A stretch of 64,000 nucleotides of DNA from JBCDHN01 sp965224535. Its GTDB lineage: Bacteria; Verrucomicrobiota; Verrucomicrobiia; Verrucomicrobiales; DEV007. The stretch is from the NCBI GenBank assembly GCA_965224535.1, contig CBDCZR010000026.1, positions 62,001 through 126,000 on the forward strand, written 5' to 3'. Shown one piece after another: positions 26,396 to 35,458 of this stretch. The translations under genes and the position numbers were made by a program. Every line of letters starts with the position of its first letter. Position 1 is the first letter of the stretch. Below the pieces are notes generated by a model. That model saw nothing but the letters and a program-made list of their open reading frames with translations, did not search any database and was not told the origin of the DNA.

Positions 26396-28708
26396 ATGCT
26401 CCGCGTTTTCCTCAGCCTCCTGATTTCCCTCACTACCACCCACGCCAGTTGGAACGACGACGCTTGGGCGTTTTTCGACCAGCACTGCACCGAATGCCAC
26501 GATGACGCCGCGGCGAAGGGTGGGCTGGATTTGTTCGCGCTGGGCGACGAGATTTCCGGGATTCAATCCGTGGATCGCTGGACCCGGATTTACGACCGCG
26601 TGGCCATGGCCGAAATGCCGCCGAAGGATGAGCCGAGGCCGGATCAGGCTGCGATTCGCCAGTTTCTCGCCGCGGTCGAGCCTCCCCTCACCCGGGGCGA
26701 CCGGCAGCTTCGCGAAGTGGTGGCGCGGCGGCTAAATCGAACCGAGTACGAGCACACAATTCAGGATTTGTTAGGGATCGACGTGGGCCTGAAGCACCTC
26801 TTGCCCGAGGATCCCGAAGCGGGCGGGTTCGACAACAACGGCGCGGTGCTGGCGGTCTCCGCGGAGCTGATCGAGCGCTATTTGCAGGCGGCACGCTTGG
26901 CGCTGGATCACGCGATCGTGCATGGCGATGCGCCGGAATCGCGGACGGCCGTGGCGAGCGCGAAGGGTGAGGTCGAGCGTTATTTCGGCCAGCAATACGG
27001 CTACCACGATGGACGAATCGTGGCCTACCTGACGGATCGCGGCAACTACAGCAAAATCTCGACGCGCAGTGAAAAAACCAGGCTTCGGGGCCGGTATCGC
27101 TTCAAATTCACGGCGGCGGCGCACAACAGCCAGGAGCCGCTGGTGTTCTCCGTGGTGGCGTCGGATTTTAAGAAAGCGGGGGCGACTTACCGGAACCTGG
27201 GTTACTTCGAAGCTAAGCCGCAGCCGCGAGAATTTGAGATTGAGGTCGTGCTCGACGCTGGTTTCGCGATCCAGTTTTTTTCGCATGGGTTGCCGGTTTG
27301 GGCGAAAAATCCGGATAAAAACGCGCTGCCGGGAGTCGGCTACAGCGACGTGGAAATCACCGGGCCGATCGTGGAAACCTGGCCGCCGGCGAGTCATTCG
27401 CGCTTACTTGGCGAAGTTAGGCTGGATTCCGGCACGCTGGCGGATGCGGACGGGATTTTGCGCCGTTTTGCGGAGCGCGCCTTCCGGCGGCCGGTCGAAA
27501 ACGCGGAAATCGCGCGTTTTTCCAGGTTAGTCGCGGATCGTCTGGCGCAGGGCCGCGATTTCGAGGCGAGCCTGCGCGTTGGGTTGGAAGCGATTTTGTG
27601 CTCGACGAATTTTCTCTTCCTCAAAGAGCCGCCGTCCGGCCGCATCAGCGATTTTGAGCTGGCGTCGCGGCTTTCCTACTTTTTGTGGAGCAGCCTGCCA
27701 GACCCACAACTTTTGGCCGCGGCAAAGTCCGGCGCGCTGCGAAATCCGGCCAAACTCCGCGCGGAAATTGAGCGCATGTTAGGCGATCCCCGCAGCGAGC
27801 GCTTCGTGACGAATTTCACCGGTCAGTGGCTGAGTTTGCGCGAAATCGACGAAACGACGCCCGATTCCAAGCTCTATCCCGGCTTCGACGAAGTGCTGCA
27901 AGTCAGCATGGTCTGGGAAGGCGAGCGCTTGTTCCGCAAGCTGCTCGACGACGACCTGAGCATCGTGAATTTTCTGGATTCAGACTTCGCGATGCTGAAC
28001 CGGCGCCTGGCCGAGCACTACGAAATCCCGGGCGCTCAAGATTTGGGGGGCCTAACATTGCAACCAATTTCGCTGCCGGAGGACAGCGTCCGAGGTGGCG
28101 TGTTAACCCAGGCCGGCGTCCTCAAGGTGACCGCGAACGGAACGACGACCTCCCCCGTGCTGCGCGGCGTCTGGGTTTTGGAGAACATCCTGGGCGAGCA
28201 CATCCCGCCTCCGCCGCCGAACATTGCGGGGATCGAGCCCGACATCCGGCAAGCCACGACCATCCGCGAGCAGCTCGATTTGCACCGCGATTCCGAGACT
28301 TGCCGCGGCTGTCACCAGCACATCGACCCGCCCGGATTCGCGCTGGAAAGCTTCGACCCCATCGGTGCTTACCGCGAGCGTTACCTGCAATTCAAGGTGA
28401 ACCCGCAGCACGCGGACAAGGGCTGGGGCAGCGTGGTGGAAGCGAAAGAGGTGGATGCGTCCGGCGCTCTTGCCAGCGGAGAAGCGTTCGATTCGATCGT
28501 CGAATTCAAGGCGCTGCTGGTTGCGAATTCGGACCGGTTCGCCCATTGCCTGACGGAGCGGCTCCTAACCTACGCGCTGGGCCGCGAGCTGGGTTTTTCC
28601 GACCGCGCCGCCGTCCGCGAGATCGCGAATCGCGCCCGGAAACGCGGCAACGGCCTGCGAACCTTGATCCACGAAATCATCCTGAGCGACACCTTTCACC
28701 AACCCTAA
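26396..28708 (+). CDS. DUF1592/DUF1588/DUF1587/DUF1585/DUF1595 cytochrome-type protein
   Basis: A secreted 770-residue protein: signal peptide, then a planctomycete-type cytochrome c start (DQHCTECHDD, CxxCH) and RLNRTEYEHTIQDLLG (DUF1587). Next come FAERAFRRPVENAEIARF (DUF1595), LASRLSYFLWSSLPD (DUF1592), VTANGTTTSPVLRGVWVLEN and CRGCHQHIDPPGFALESFD (DUF1588, with a second CxxCH), and LTYALGRELGF (DUF1585). These proteins are typical of Planctomycetota and Verrucomicrobiota, paired with DUF1552 partners, and are thought to act in periplasmic redox or polymer breakdown. It starts 12 bases after the sulfatase and ends one base before the DUF1552 gene. Confidence 0.92.
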   Translation: MLRVFLSLLISLTTTHASWNDDAWAFFDQHCTECHDDAAAKGGLDLFALGDEISGIQSVDRWTRIYDRVAMAEMPPKDEPRPDQAAIRQFLAAVEPPLTRGDRQLREVVARRLNRTEYEHTIQDLLGIDVGLKHLLPEDPEAGGFDNNGAVLAVSAELIERYLQAARLALDHAIVHGDAPESRTAVASAKGEVERYFGQQYGYHDGRIVAYLTDRGNYSKISTRSEKTRLRGRYRFKFTAAAHNSQEPLVFSVVASDFKKAGATYRNLGYFEAKPQPREFEIEVVLDAGFAIQFFSHGLPVWAKNPDKNALPGVGYSDVEITGPIVETWPPASHSRLLGEVRLDSGTLADADGILRRFAERAFRRPVENAEIARFSRLVADRLAQGRDFEASLRVGLEAILCSTNFLFLKEPPSGRISDFELASRLSYFLWSSLPDPQLLAAAKSGALRNPAKLRAEIERMLGDPRSERFVTNFTGQWLSLREIDETTPDSKLYPGFDEVLQVSMVWEGERLFRKLLDDDLSIVNFLDSDFAMLNRRLAEHYEIPGAQDLGGLTLQPISLPEDSVRGGVLTQAGVLKVTANGTTTSPVLRGVWVLENILGEHIPPPPPNIAGIEPDIRQATTIREQLDLHRDSETCRGCHQHIDPPGFALESFDPIGAYRERYLQFKVNPQHADKGWGSVVEAKEVDASGALASGEAFDSIVEFKALLVANSDRFAHCLTERLLTYALGRELGFSDRAAVREIANRARKRGNGLRTLIHEIILSDTFHQP

Positions 28709-28709
28709 C

Positions 28710-29930
28710 ATGAACCGAAGAACCTTGCTGCTCAGAGGCGCAGGCGTCTGCATAGCGCTGCCGGCCCTGGAATCGCGAGCGGAAAAATCGCCGCCGAAAC
28801 GGATGGTCGCGATCAATCTCCCGCTTGGTCTGCACGGCCCTAACTTTTTCCCCAACGAACCCGGGCGAGGCTACGTTTTGAGCCCCTACCTGGAATTGGC
28901 GAAGGATCAGCGCGACGATTTCACGGTCATTTCCGGCACGAGTCATCCGGGCGTCGATGGCGGCCACTCGGCGGAGAAATCCTTCCTCACCGCCGCCCCG
29001 CATCCCGGCTCGCGCGGGTTCAAGAACACGGTTTCGCTCGATCAAGTCGTGGCGCGCGCGATTGGCGAGACGACGCGGTTTGCCTCGCTGACGATCGGCG
29101 ACAAGAGCCTGAGTTTTACCGCCAACGGAGTCCCGATTCCGAGCGAAACCTCGCCGGCCCGGGTTTTCGCGCGTTTGTTCCTAACAGGCTCCAAAAACGA
29201 CATCGCCGCCCAAAAACGGCAACTGCGCGATGGCCGCAGCATCCTGGACACCGTGCTGGAGGAGGCAAATTCCACCGAAACGCGGGTGAGCGCGGTGGAT
29301 CGCGAGAAGCTGGACCAATTCTTCACCGCGGTCCGCGAAGCCGAGCGGCGATTGCAGAAAAGCGAAGCGTGGCTGGAGACGCCCAAGCCTACCGTGGATG
29401 CTCGGCAACCGCGCGACGTTGGTTCCCGCGAACTCACCACCTGGCTGCGCGGCCATTTCGACGTGATTCGCCTGGCGTTGCAAACCGATTCCACGCGCGT
29501 GGTCGCGTTTTCCGCCCCAAATCACAGCCTGGTCGTTCCGCTGCCGGGCGTGAGCATGGGCTACCACAACCTGACCCATCACGGCAAAAATCCGGACATG
29601 ATCCGGCAGCTCGAAATCATCGACCGGGCGACCGTCGAGCTCTGGGCGGAGTTTCTGCGCGGCTTGAAGGCAATCCCGGACGGCGCTGGAAATTTGCTGG
29701 ATCAAACCCAGGTTTTGCTTGGATCCAACCTCGGAAACGCCAGCGGCCACATTACTACGAATTTGCCGATCCTTCTCGGCGGCGGCGGTTTTCAGCACGG
29801 CCAACACCTCGCGTTTGATGCGAAGAACAACTACCCGCTGCCCAACTTGTTCGTTAGCATGATGCAGAAACTGGGACTGGAGGTGGATGCGTTTGCGTCG
29901 TCCACCGGGCCGATGACGGGACTGAGCTGA
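28710..29930 (+). CDS. DUF1552 family protein
   Basis: The ATG follows the previous stop almost directly, so the two genes are surely co-transcribed. A short arginine-bearing leader (MNRRTLLLRGAGVCIALPAL) suggests Tat-type export. DUF1552 features seen are GGHSAEKSFLTAAPHPGSRG, SLDQVVARAIGE, DREKLDQFFTAVREAERRL and YHNLTHHGKNPDMIRQLEII. Members are related to the DUF1501 and sulfatase-like alkaline-phosphatase superfamily and nearly always pair with DUF1592-type cytochromes. The biochemical activity is not established. Confidence 0.92.
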   Translation: MNRRTLLLRGAGVCIALPALESRAEKSPPKRMVAINLPLGLHGPNFFPNEPGRGYVLSPYLELAKDQRDDFTVISGTSHPGVDGGHSAEKSFLTAAPHPGSRGFKNTVSLDQVVARAIGETTRFASLTIGDKSLSFTANGVPIPSETSPARVFARLFLTGSKNDIAAQKRQLRDGRSILDTVLEEANSTETRVSAVDREKLDQFFTAVREAERRLQKSEAWLETPKPTVDARQPRDVGSRELTTWLRGHFDVIRLALQTDSTRVVAFSAPNHSLVVPLPGVSMGYHNLTHHGKNPDMIRQLEIIDRATVELWAEFLRGLKAIPDGAGNLLDQTQVLLGSNLGNASGHITTNLPILLGGGGFQHGQHLAFDAKNNYPLPNLFVSMMQKLGLEVDAFASSTGPMTGLS

Positions 29931-29960
29931 ACGCGCAAAATTGGCCTTGCCGCCCCGGTC

Positions 29961-31430
29961 ATGGTGGTTTTGTTAGGCCTAACACGCCCACCAATGCCGC
30001 TCATCGCCCAAACCGAGCCCGCTTCGCCCGCTGAAACCACACCGCTGCCCTCTGTCGCGGAGACCCTGCACGATCTCAAAGGCATCCCCGGAAAAATCGC
30101 GGACATGCTCTGCGATTGGCAGATTGCGACGGTCTGGATCGATCCGCTCACCCAACTCATCCTGGTGGCCGGCATCGCCCTCGTCACCGTCGTCGTCCAC
30201 TTCGCGGCGCGCACGGCTTTGTTGCGCGCGTTCACCTGGCTCATCCGCAAATCCCAGATTTCCTGGGACGATGCGTTCGTGAAAACGCGTGCCCTCAAGT
30301 GGCTGGCCCATTTGCTGCCGGCGCTGGTGGTTTTTTTGCTGGGGCGCCTGTTGCTGAGCGAAAGTTTTCCGAAATTGGCCGGCTTCGTCCAAGGCGCCGC
30401 CAAACTCTACCTCATCGTGGTGGGTGTGTTAGTGGTCAACGCCTTCCTCAACGGGCTGGGACTCATCACCCGCAAATCCAAGGTTGGCGACGACATCCCG
30501 CTGGATAGCTTGGTGCAAGTATCCAAGCTGCTCCTCTTCCTGACCGCCATCCTCGTCACGTTGGCGACGTTGACCGGGCGAGACATCCTCAAAATCCTCG
30601 CCGGCATGGGCGCGTTCGCCGCCGTGCTCATGCTCGTGTTTAAGGACGCCATCCTCGGCCTTGCCGCCGGAATTCAACTCGCGGCCAACCGGATGATCAA
30701 AATCGGCGATTGGATCGAGATGCCGAAACACGGCGCGGACGGCAACGTCATCGCCGTCGGCCTAACCACGGTCAAGGTCCAAAATTGGGACAAAACCATC
30801 ACCACGCTGCCCACTTACTCGCTCATCAGCGAATCGTTCAAAAACTGGCGCGGCATGGACGAAAGCCGCGGCCGGCGCATCAAGCGCGCCATTTACGTGG
30901 ACATGAACACGGTGAAACTGTGCACGCCGGCGATGCTCGAACGCTTCGCGCGCATCGAGTACATCGAGCAATACATGGCCGGCAAGGCCACCGAAATCGA
31001 GGCGTGGAACCAGACGCACCAAGTGGACCCGGAGGACGTGATCAACTCGCGCCGCCTAACGAACATCGGCACTTTTCGCGCCTACATTTTGGCCTACCTG
31101 CGCAATCACCCGGTCATCAACCAGGAGATGACGCTGCTGGTGCGCCAACTGGCTCCGGGCGAGCACGGGCTACCCATCGAGATCTACTGCTTTAGCGCGG
31201 ACAAACGCTGGGTGAACTACGAGGACGTGCAAAGCGACATCTTCGACCACATCCTCGCCATCGCGCCGGAATTCGAGCTGCGCATCTTCCAGACACCGAG
31301 CGGGGCAGATGTGCGGCATTTGGCGGAAAGCGTCCTAACAAAGCCACCTGCGTCAACGAAACGGCGGGCGAAAAAGACGGCGCCGAAGAAATCCGTGGGC
31401 AGAAGGGACGCAAGGGACGAAAAGGACTGA
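29961..31430 (+). CDS. MscS-family mechanosensitive channel, YbdG-like
   Basis: Several N-terminal membrane helices (LILVAGIALVTVVVHFAA, LLPALVVFLLGRLLL, LYLIVVGVLVVNAFLNGL) lead into the MscS pore helix and beta domain (ILAGMGAFAAVLMLVFKDAI, GDWIEMPKHGADGNV). The segment NWRGMDESRGRRIKR is characteristic of the YbdG/MscM subgroup. These channels release solutes on hypo-osmotic shock. The last residues (VGRRDARDEKD) are encoded by a palindromic repeat that has extended or replaced the original C-terminus. ATG 29994 is an alternative start. Confidence 0.9.
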   Translation: MVVLLGLTRPPMPLIAQTEPASPAETTPLPSVAETLHDLKGIPGKIADMLCDWQIATVWIDPLTQLILVAGIALVTVVVHFAARTALLRAFTWLIRKSQISWDDAFVKTRALKWLAHLLPALVVFLLGRLLLSESFPKLAGFVQGAAKLYLIVVGVLVVNAFLNGLGLITRKSKVGDDIPLDSLVQVSKLLLFLTAILVTLATLTGRDILKILAGMGAFAAVLMLVFKDAILGLAAGIQLAANRMIKIGDWIEMPKHGADGNVIAVGLTTVKVQNWDKTITTLPTYSLISESFKNWRGMDESRGRRIKRAIYVDMNTVKLCTPAMLERFARIEYIEQYMAGKATEIEAWNQTHQVDPEDVINSRRLTNIGTFRAYILAYLRNHPVINQEMTLLVRQLAPGEHGLPIEIYCFSADKRWVNYEDVQSDIFDHILAIAPEFELRIFQTPSGADVRHLAESVLTKPPASTKRRAKKTAPKKSVGRRDARDEKD

Positions 31431-31490
31431 AGGGACGGTATTTCTGGTCCGGCGTCGCTTTAGTCGTTTGGGTCCCTTTGGTCCCTTGCT
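31395..31490. repeat. Second copy of the AAGGGAC/GTCCCTT palindromic repeat
   Basis: AAGGGACGCAAGGGACGAAA and following words face GTCGCTTTAGTCG and GTCCCTTTGGTCCCTTGC in inverted, imperfect orientation. It lies between two convergent genes and covers the last codons of the channel gene. It shares its building words with the copy at 1397-1464. At this site it could work as a two-way terminator. Confidence 0.75.
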
Positions 31491-31493
31491 GGC

Positions 31494-33299
31494 TTATTTC
31501 GGCCCTGTGCGCCGCAAACGCTCCAACGCCGCCACGGTCCAAATTTTCGGGTAAAGCCGCTCGTGATACCACAGTTTGGCGAAGTAGAAGCCGATGGGCG
31601 ATGGGTCGAATTTCGTGCCGAGTTCCGTGGCCTGGCTCAAAAACTCGATGGCGCGAGCAATGACCCTGCCGGAGCCGATTTCACGCGGTAAACCGGCGGA
31701 AATCGCCTCCAGCGCCAGGGCGGTTTCCTCGATTGATGACGGACAATCGCGCTTGCCGCCCCAACCGCCGTCGTCGTTCTGGTTGGCCAGCAGCCAAGCC
31801 GTTGCCGGGGCTGCCATGGTCTTGGCCGGCGGTTGCCAGGGCTCAATTTCGCGCAATGCCAACACCACCATCGCCGTGCCGTAGGTTTGGTTGGTTTCGC
31901 CGGCGGCGTGCTGGTTTCCGAACCACAGCGGAGTCCAGGAGCCGTCGTTAGCCTGACGCCGGCGCAAAAAACTCAGCGCCCGGTCGGCGGCGCGGTCCAA
32001 TCGCGCGCGCTCGCGGTCGTCGAGCACGTTTTTCCACGCGTTCCAGGCGCGCAGGGTGTGCGCGGTCAAATCCGGGCTGGAGCGGTCGAAAGGCTGGGTG
32101 CCCCAACCGCGGCAAAACGTGGGAATCCCGCCATCGCCGTTTTGGAGGTCCAACAGCCAGGTTAGGCCGTTTTTCGCCGCCTCCACGGTTTTGGCGTCGT
32201 CCGGTTCGGCCAATTGACGCAGCGCCAACATCGCCCCCGGCGTGTCATCGGCGTCCGGGACACCACCGCTCAAATCCGTCCACGCCCATCCTCCCGGCGC
32301 GGCGCCGGTGTAAGGGTGCACCTCGCGATATTGCTGGCCCAGCAGCCAATCCAGCACCCGCGAACGCGCCTCGGCGTCAAAATCCTCGCGTTCGCCGCCA
32401 GCCAGCAGCGCCTTGACCGACAGCGTCGTCACCCACGTCGCCAAATTCGTGTCGATCGGCCAACTGCCGTCCTCGCGGATGGATTCGACCACAAAACGGG
32501 CCCCGCGAAGAGCAACGGGATGCTCGGCCTGGCCGGAAGAGGCCAGCGCCATGGTTACGAAGCTGGTTAGCGGCGTGGCTTCGAGAAAGCCGCCGCTTCC
32601 CGGCTGAATCCGCTCCAGCAGCGCCGACGCTTTGGGCCAGGTTCGGCGCCGAATCGTCGAAACCGGTGGCAACGGAGGCGCGTTGCGAAATCGCGCGTAA
32701 CCGATCGCGATCAAAGCCGGCAGCGCGTAGCTCACCACCGGAAACCGCAGCGCCGCAAACCACTCCCGCGGCATGGCGGACAATTCGAACGGCAGCGGCA
32801 AAACCCTGCGCCAAGCCTGCTTCCCATCGCCCAGCCGCCCGCAAATGGCGCACGTCATCAGGATGGGCACGGCAAACGTGCGGTCCCGGCCATAGCGCGC
32901 GGTCACCTTTTGCACCAACTGTTCGGGCTCGACGCTGCCGGCCGTTTTTTCGATCCAGCGCTGCGCCTTTTCCAGCGCCGCCTCCTCATTCGGGCTCACC
33001 CGGCTCAACGCCGACCAGCAGAGCAGGGTGGTGGAGATGTTGGAGAAACTGATGGTCGTGTCGCCCCAGCCGCCGTCCTCGTTTTGATTGGCGACCAGCC
33101 ACGCTGCGCCGCGGCGAATCAACTCCGCGTGCCGGCTAGCGTCCACGCAATGCAACGCAACGAGCGCCGTGGCCGTGGAAAGCGCGCTGGAAGAAAGCCG
33201 GCCCTCCCAATGTCCTGCGGCATTGCGTTCGGCCAGCAAATTGGCGCGGGCGCTGGCGAGGAATTCGTCGAACTTGGGGTGCATGTTAGGACTCGCCAT
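31494..33299 (-). CDS. Squalene-hopene-cyclase-like class II terpene cyclase
   Basis: A 601-residue alpha/alpha-barrel protein with QW-type repeats (AAWLVANQNEDGGWGDT, SGSGGFLEA-like turns, FLRRRQANDGSWTPLWFGNQ, WLLANQNDDGGWGG) and the protonating motif DADD within GVPDADDTPGA near residue 350. That Asp-x-Asp-Asp motif is what class II triterpene cyclases use to start cyclisation, so catalysis is plausible. The substrate could be squalene or another polyprenyl chain. No squalene-synthesis genes are in view. It is separated from a second protein of the same fold only by a toxin-antitoxin pair. Confidence 0.82.
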   Translation of the reverse strand: MASPNMHPKFDEFLASARANLLAERNAAGHWEGRLSSSALSTATALVALHCVDASRHAELIRRGAAWLVANQNEDGGWGDTTISFSNISTTLLCWSALSRVSPNEEAALEKAQRWIEKTAGSVEPEQLVQKVTARYGRDRTFAVPILMTCAICGRLGDGKQAWRRVLPLPFELSAMPREWFAALRFPVVSYALPALIAIGYARFRNAPPLPPVSTIRRRTWPKASALLERIQPGSGGFLEATPLTSFVTMALASSGQAEHPVALRGARFVVESIREDGSWPIDTNLATWVTTLSVKALLAGGEREDFDAEARSRVLDWLLGQQYREVHPYTGAAPGGWAWTDLSGGVPDADDTPGAMLALRQLAEPDDAKTVEAAKNGLTWLLDLQNGDGGIPTFCRGWGTQPFDRSSPDLTAHTLRAWNAWKNVLDDRERARLDRAADRALSFLRRRQANDGSWTPLWFGNQHAAGETNQTYGTAMVVLALREIEPWQPPAKTMAAPATAWLLANQNDDGGWGGKRDCPSSIEETALALEAISAGLPREIGSGRVIARAIEFLSQATELGTKFDPSPIGFYFAKLWYHERLYPKIWTVAALERLRRTGPK

Positions 33300-33356
33300 G
33301 CTGCCTGTTTCGCCCTCGCTTTGCAGTCATCAGGCGTGCAGCGCGAAATGTTGTGG

Positions 33357-33611
33357 CTACGGATCAACGTCTTCCAGCCTGACAACCTCTCCGCGCCGTT
33401 TTTGCTCGCGCGATCGTGCAATGCGCGCCTCAAACAAGGGATCGTTCTCAAGCTTGTAGTCGAAGTAGTCTTCCTCATCGGCAAATCCAATCAGAATGCC
33501 TGCCGGCCTGCCGTGGCGCGTGATCAATACTTCCTCCGCCTCCGCTTGCTTCAGCAACGCGGTGAGCTGGCTTTTGGCTTCGTTTACGGGTACTTTAGTC
33601 ATCGTCTTCAA
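33357..33611 (-). CDS. Phd/YefM-type antitoxin
   Basis: An 84-residue protein with the Phd/YefM N-terminal DNA-binding and dimerisation pattern: VPVNEAKSQLTALLKQAE then EVLITRHGRPAGILIGF. The acidic C-terminal part would wrap the toxin. Its start overlaps the end of the upstream toxin gene by 17 bases, so the order is toxin then antitoxin, the reverse of the commonest arrangement. Confidence 0.85.
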   Translation of the reverse strand: MKTMTKVPVNEAKSQLTALLKQAEAEEVLITRHGRPAGILIGFADEEDYFDYKLENDPLFEARIARSREQKRRGEVVRLEDVDP

Positions 33612-33924
33612 CGGAGTTGTCGGTAAGCCAGTCGTAGGAAGCGGATTTTGATACGACGCCTAATACTGTTACCATGCGTTCCTCGACATCGTAGTAAACG
33701 CGATAGTCGGTCACGCGGAGGCGATACTGAGGACGGCGTAAGGACCGCAGCTTTTTGATACGGCTCTTGCTTACCTTGGTTGGTTCGTGACGGAGATGAG
33801 TCTCAAGAGCTTCGCGAATCACCGGACGGATGTGGGCATCCAGATTTCGGAAATCTTGGTGCGCATCTTTGGTGAACTCAATCTCGTAGGCCACATGGCC
33901 ATCGTATGGCCATATTTCTATCAA
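33595..33924 (-). CDS. RelE/ParE-family toxin
   Basis: Typical RelE fold order: strand YEIEFTKDAHQDFRNL, helices with HIRPVIREALETHLRHEPTK, then RIKKLRSLRRPQYRLRVTDY and RVYYDVEERMVTVLGVVSKS. Basic and aromatic residues lie where RelE binds mRNA in the ribosomal A site. ATG 33924 adds a short leader; GTG 33894 (VAYEIEF) is an alternative. It is paired with the Phd-like antitoxin directly downstream. The module sits between two squalene-cyclase-fold genes. Confidence 0.84.
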   Translation of the reverse strand: MIEIWPYDGHVAYEIEFTKDAHQDFRNLDAHIRPVIREALETHLRHEPTKVSKSRIKKLRSLRRPQYRLRVTDYRVYYDVEERMVTVLGVVSKSASYDWLTDNSVEDDD

Positions 33925-33947
33925 TCAAGCAACAAAATCGCGCGCGC

Positions 33948-34835
33948 CTACAGTGCCAAATGTCCCAACGCGAGCAAGCCGTAGTACGTGTATTCCACGT
34001 CCAGCGCGTCGTCCGACCAGTTTCCGTGAAAACCGCCCTCATTCGTCCACAGCGTATCGATGAAATCCAGGCAGGGCTCCTTGATGGCGGCCAGGGGCGC
34101 TTGCAGGCCGTCTAGCGCGTGCAAAATCACCGCGGTGGAGAGGAGATCCGGCATGGGCGCGTTGGGGATGGCCTTGAACCCACCGCTTTCCGGATCGAAG
34201 CAGGAAAGCAGCGCCTCGGCGGTTTTTTCCGGGATTGGGTGGCGCAAATTTCGGCACAACGTCACCGCCGCCGCCGTTGCCGGGCCGGAACCGATGGGGA
34301 TGTTGGTGTCGTTCGCCCACGCTCCTTCGCTCGTGCGCAAATCGTCCAGGCAGGTCGCGAGGCCCTCGGGATTTGGCGGCAACCGCCGGTGATCCGCGTA
34401 AGCGCCGTAGGCCAGCAGGCAGCCGTAGCAAGAGCCGTGTTTCGCGTCCGGCGCTTGATCGTAACCGCCCTCCGACGTGCGAAATTCTTCGATTCGGGCC
34501 CAAATTGCCTCGATCGTGTTGGTTTCCGGTTTCTGCGATTTCAGGGCAGACCAAACCCTGGCCAAGCAACAAACGTGGACGAAGTCCAAATCCGCGCCGT
34601 GGCCGAATTTTCGCAAAAAACCGGCAATCCGCGCCTCAGGGACCTCCGCCTGCAACGCCGTCAACGCATCCACCGCGAAGCTGGAGTAGTAGAGGTCGCT
34701 CTTGCCGTCGCGATCGCAAAATCCGCCGTCATCGAGCTGGTGCCCGCGCAAAAACGCCTCGATCAACCCGGTTGCCTCGCCCAAAAGCGAGGGCGCCAGG
34801 CGGGCGACTTGGAGCATTTCCAGGCGTAGCGACAT
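33948..34835 (-). CDS. Protein-prenyltransferase-beta/squalene-oxidase-repeat protein
   Basis: A 295-residue all-helical barrel protein with repeats of the kind GGFCDRDGKSDLYYSSFAVD, SEGGYDQAPDAKHGSCYGCL, SGGFKAIPNAPMPDLLSTAV and EGGFHGNWSDDALDVEYTYY. This is the pattern and size of eukaryotic farnesyl or geranylgeranyl transferase beta subunits, where Asp, Cys and His bind zinc. Here a DALDVEYTYY segment resembles the Asp-containing zinc region, but complete ligand conservation cannot be confirmed. No alpha subunit is visible. It may be a lone terpene-binding protein or cyclase-like partner of the gene at 31494-33299. Confidence 0.75.
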   Translation of the reverse strand: MSLRLEMLQVARLAPSLLGEATGLIEAFLRGHQLDDGGFCDRDGKSDLYYSSFAVDALTALQAEVPEARIAGFLRKFGHGADLDFVHVCCLARVWSALKSQKPETNTIEAIWARIEEFRTSEGGYDQAPDAKHGSCYGCLLAYGAYADHRRLPPNPEGLATCLDDLRTSEGAWANDTNIPIGSGPATAAAVTLCRNLRHPIPEKTAEALLSCFDPESGGFKAIPNAPMPDLLSTAVILHALDGLQAPLAAIKEPCLDFIDTLWTNEGGFHGNWSDDALDVEYTYYGLLALGHLAL

Positions 34836-35029
34836 GGATCGGCGAGATTCTAGGAGGCTGTCGCACTTAGCCCGCCCGGCGTCGAAAGTCGAGGATTCGG
34901 CCTAAATTTCCCTTCGTTTTCGTCCCTTATGTCCTCATAAAGTCCTCAAACTCATGAAATTTTGGCTCGAACCTCGAATTTCGCCGCCAGACGTTCTAAG
35001 TCCGACAACCTCCTAGGCACCCGGGACTC

Positions 35030-35383
35030 ATGGCTTCCAACAAACCCCTCACCTTCTACCTCTTCGCCGCTGCGGTGGCGGAAACCGCCTTGCTCTTGTC
35101 CGCAAAGGGCGTCGCGGACCAATTATTCCGGCTTTTGAAGGCCCACCATCCGAACGGCGCCGAAGAAGCCGCGAACGGCTTTCTGGCATGGCCTCACCTT
35201 GGCCTGGCGATCCCGATTTTGGTGGGAATTTTGGCAGGCGCCCGGCTTTTTGGCCGAACCAACCAGCGCCTCGCCATCCACGTCCTGGCAATCAGCTTTC
35301 TGGCGAGCATTTGCGTCTGGCTGGCGACGATTTGCCAGGTTTTCCGGCTGCTTTTGCCGGGAATCGTGACATCCCTGGATTGA
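35030..35383 (+). CDS. Small membrane protein of unknown function
   Basis: A 117-residue protein with three hydrophobic segments (FYLFAAAVAETALLLSA, LGLAIPILVGILAGARLF, IHVLAISFLASICVWLATIC). No family is recognised. The last 41 codons and stop lie in a ~125-base segment that is duplicated at 35471-35594, where the copy lies antisense within the end of the nuclease gene. Confidence 0.65.
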   Translation: MASNKPLTFYLFAAAVAETALLLSAKGVADQLFRLLKAHHPNGAEEAANGFLAWPHLGLAIPILVGILAGARLFGRTNQRLAIHVLAISFLASICVWLATICQVFRLLLPGIVTSLD

Positions 35384-35391
35384 AGCGGGAA
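35267..35391. repeat. Direct duplication, copy 1 (copy 2 at 35471-35594)
   Basis: Starts CGCCTCGCCATCCACGTCCT and runs past the stop of the small membrane protein. The second copy, about 80 bases downstream, matches it over its whole length with scattered substitutions. Copy 2 supplies the C-terminus of the convergent nuclease gene. Confidence 0.88.
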
Positions 35392-35458
35392 AGAGCGCCA
35401 GCATGCCCTGAATTTGGCGGGCGAATGAGTTTTTTTCCGTTTGGGGAGGCGCCGAGGC

